A DNA stretch of 32,200 bases, taken from Treponema sp. (lineage in GTDB: Bacteria; Spirochaetota; Spirochaetia; Treponematales; Treponemataceae). Shown piece after piece: positions 29,408 to 32,200 of this stretch; positions within the stretch are counted from its first letter, which is position 1, and the number at the start of each line of letters is the position of its first letter. Location of the stretch: assembly GCA_024693045.1 (NCBI GenBank), contig JAILLQ010000048.1, forward strand, positions 1 through 32,200. Direction: 5' to 3'. Below the pieces are notes generated by a model. The model was not told the DNA's origin, made no database searches, and saw only the letters and a list, made by a program, of their open reading frames with translations. Position numbers and translations under genes: made by a program.

Positions 29408-32200
29408 TTATTTGATAAGCGAATGATATTCCTGCAGAGACTTAACGCTTCCTTCTCCACCGTTGCCGCCTTTTACAGCTTCAATACCCTTAACTGCAGC
29501 CATAGCTCCAGCCAAAGTTGTAATGTAAGAAACCTTATATTTCAAACAAACCTTACGGATTGTCTTACGGTCTTCGGCGTAGTTGCGCTTTGCCTTTGGT
29601 GTGTTGATTACAAGGCAAACTTCCTTGTTCATAATCATGTCTACAACATCTGGGCGGCCGGCACCGATTTTGTTTACGACATCGCACTTGATTCCGTTTG
29701 CGTTGTAGAAGTCTGCTGTTCCCTGTGTTCCAACCAGAGTAAAGCCAAGATTTTTCAAAGTTTTACCGATTGTAAGAACTTCTTCCTTCTGACCTTCCTT
29801 GTTGCTAAGAGAAATAAGAACCTTCTTGTTTTCCCATGCAGCAGGAGCGTGTGGCAATTCAGCGCCCGAAGCTTCCTGAGCTTTGTAGAAAGCAAGTGGG
29901 AAAGTTTCTGCAAGACCAAGAACTTCACCAGTAGAACGCATTTCAGGTCCAAGAATTGGGTCAACTCCTGGGAAGCGGTTCCAAGGCAATACAGCTTCTT
30001 TTGCACCGTAGTAAGGAATAACCTTGTCTTTGAGCCCCAGCGATTCCAAAGATTCGCCAAGCATCATTCTTGTAGCAAGACGAGCCATCTGAGTATCACA
30101 AACCTTAGAAACAAGAGGAACAGTACGGCTGGCACGAGGATTAGCTTCAATTACATAAACCTTTCCGTCTTCAATTGCGTACTGCATGTTCATCAAACCA
30201 CAAACATGAAGATTTTCTGCAATCTTCTTTGTGTATTCCTTGATAGTATCCAGATTATTCTGTGGAATTGAAACTGGAGGAAGTACACAAGCTGAGTCAC
30301 CTGAGTGAATGCCTGCAAGTTCAACGTGTTCCATAACAGCAGGAATATATACATGGTTTTTATCAGCAAGAGCATCAGCTTCACATTCAAGAGCATTCTT
30401 AAGGAAGCGGTCAATCAAAAGTGGGCGGTCAGGAGTTACACCAACAGCCTTTTCAACATATTCCTTAAGAGTAGCTTCGTCGTAGATAACTTCCATACCG
30501 CGTCCACCAAGAACAAAAGAAGGACGAATCATAATTGGATAACCAATCTTATCTGCACAAGCCTTAGCTTCTTCAAAGTTGATAGCCATTCCACTTTCTG
30601 GCATAGGGATTTCGAGTTTTTCCATCATATGGCGGAAGAGGTCGCGGTCTTCAGCAACATCGATTGAATCGATTGAAGTACCCAAAATGTTTACGCCATT
30701 TTCCTGGAGTTCTCGGGCAATGTTCAAAGGAGTCTGACCACCAAACTGAACAATAACACCAAATGGCTTTTCCTTTTCATAAATCTGGAGAACATCTTCT
30801 GTGGTAACAGGTTCAAAGTACAATTTATCAGAAGTATCGTAGTCAGTAGAAACAGTTTCTGGGTTACAGTTTACGATGATTGTCTCGTAACCAAGTTCTT
30901 TAAGCTGCATAGCCGCATGACAGCAGCAGTAGTCAAACTCAATACCCTGACCGATTCTGTTTGGACCACCGCCCAAAATCATAATCTTCTTTTTGTTGTC
31001 ACTTGCTGCAGAAGTATCTTTTTCTGCATTGTATGTAGAATAGTAGTAATTAGCATTCTTAACACCGCTAACAGGAACTGCAAGCCAGGCTTCCTTAATT
31101 CCAAGTTCATTGCGGCGGGCGCGGATATCCTTTTCTGCAACCTTAAGAATCTTGCTCAAATACTTGTCGCTGAATCCGTCTTTTTTAGCCTGAATCAAAA
31201 GCTTGTCTTCTGGAACGCGTCCTGGGTTCTTGAGCATTTCTTCTTCAAGATCAACAAGTTCCTTCATCTGCTCAAGGAAGTACATCTTTACATAAGTAAT
31301 GTCGTGGAGCTTTTCAAGGCTTACTCCCTTACGGATTGCTTCATAAAGCTGGAAGTATCTTTCGCTTGAAGCAGTTTTAAGCATTTCGCACAACTCGTCA
31401 GCAGACTTTCTGTTAAAGTCTTTTGCAAAACCAAGACCGCTTCTTCCATTTTCAAGACCACGAATAGCCTTCTGGAAAGTTTCCTTAAAAGTCTTACCGA
31501 TAGACATAACTTCACCAACGGCCTTCATGCTTGTACCAAGCGAATCCTCAACACCGCGGAACTTTTCAAAAGCCCAGCGAGCAAACTTAAGAACAACATA
31601 GTCCCCGTCAGGAGCTCCACCCGGAGTATATTTTTCAAGAGTACCGTCACGCCAGTATGGAATTTCGTCCAAAGTCATTCCGCTTGCCAATTTTGCAGAA
31701 ATCAAAGCGATTGGGAAACCTGTAGCCTTAGAAGCCAAAGCAGAAGAACGAGAAGTACGAGGATTAATTTCAATAATAACAACACGACCAGTTTTAGGAT
31801 TATGAGCAAACTGAACGTTGGTACCACCAATTACACCAATTTTTTCTACAATCTGGAAAGCCATTTTCTTAATTCTTTGTTCCAGAGCCTTGTCAATAGT
31901 CATAAAAGGTGCAGAACAGGACTAATCCCCTGTATGAACACCAACAGCATCAATATTTTCAATAAAACAAATAGCAATCATCTGATTCTTGCTATCGCGA
32001 ACAACTTCTACTTCAAGTTCTTCCCAGCCAAGAATAGATTCTTCTATTAAACACTGGTGAGTCATAGAAAGATCCAGACCGTTAGCAACAATAGTACGGA
32101 GCTCTTCAACATTGTAGCAGAAACCGCCACCTTGACCACCCATAGTGTAAGCAGGTCGAACAACCAGAGGGAAGCCAATTTCTTCTGCAATCTTTTCGGC
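29408..32200 (-). pseudogene. carB: Second carbamoyl-phosphate synthase large subunit with an in-frame TAG (N-terminus outside window)
   Basis: The minus strand encodes a CarB from the first ATP-grasp domain (MGGQGGGFCYNVEEL) through the second half (GGGPNRIGQGIEFDY) and the MGS domain to SLIK and stop. It is clearly paralogous to the CarB of the fusion, not a recent copy. At 31924-31922 the frame has TAG inside the conserved GVHTGD-(S)-xxSAP region; on both sides the reading frame is the same and the protein is otherwise well conserved. An 831-residue open frame resumes at ATG 31903, but it would lack the first ATP-binding part. It could be a recent pseudogene, read-through, or a sequence error. 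No DapF domain is attached. Confidence 0.85.

Noticed and set aside
29354..30271. 305-codon open frame antisense to carB2
   Set aside because: It is the mirror of a well conserved carB coding strand, rich in Cys, Phe and Ser, and an equivalent antisense frame also appears opposite the carB relic. It is explained by codon bias on the other strand.

Overview
The window is low-GC bacterial DNA that looks like a host-associated Treponema or a close spirochete relative. This rests on overall gene style: periplasmic and lipoprotein families of spirochete type, A+T-rich coding, and abundant palindromic repeats. It is an inference, because no rRNA or species marker is present. The backbone is housekeeping: aspS, a phytoene-desaturase-type oxidoreductase, a HAD phosphatase, an M18 aminopeptidase, an envelope operon, a ModF-like ABC protein, tRNA-Glu, and carA with a carB that is fused to a dapF-like epimerase domain.

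Layout. 1-2837 is an accessory patch downstream of aspS. It holds three overlapping small genes (one DUF4160-like), an Rpn-type nuclease relic, several palindromic repeats, and a 457-bp second copy of the aspS 3' region followed by alternative aspS tails. 2838-4670 is intact aspS. 4802-8372 is a forward three-gene operon that overlaps, tail to tail, a reverse envelope operon (8364-13316). 13352-15072 holds an elaborate terminator and the twin-cassette ABC protein. 15122-15646 is a secreted orphan, followed by tRNA-Glu and the reverse carA/carB-dapF pair (15842-21511) and a flavin reductase. 22244-29400 is a second accessory patch: an ORF6N relic, a repeat-riddled carB 3' relic, a ToxN/AbiQ type III toxin-antitoxin system with a one-pseudoknot antitoxin RNA, a lipoprotein/CsgG-like operon, a zinc-ribbon membrane protein and an XRE regulator. 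29408-32200 is a second carB that runs off the window and carries an in-frame TAG.

The most striking signal is that both accessory patches have the same plan. A housekeeping gene (aspS, carB2) is followed on its own strand by foreign-looking cargo, and then by a truncated, same-strand copy of that gene's 3' end. The copies differ from the adjacent genes mostly at synonymous positions, so they probably evolved as parts of working genes elsewhere before arriving. This fits integration of DNA through homology in a housekeeping-gene tail. Palindromic repeats have since been inserted into the spare copies. One repeat family keeps its second hairpin while the stem sequence changes on both sides, and one GC-rich repeat sits in frame inside the CarB-DapF protein.

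Three genes (4802, 15122, 22207) have a -10 hexamer exactly six bases before the ATG and are predicted to be leaderless. All family names are from reading the translated sequences by eye; nothing was searched.
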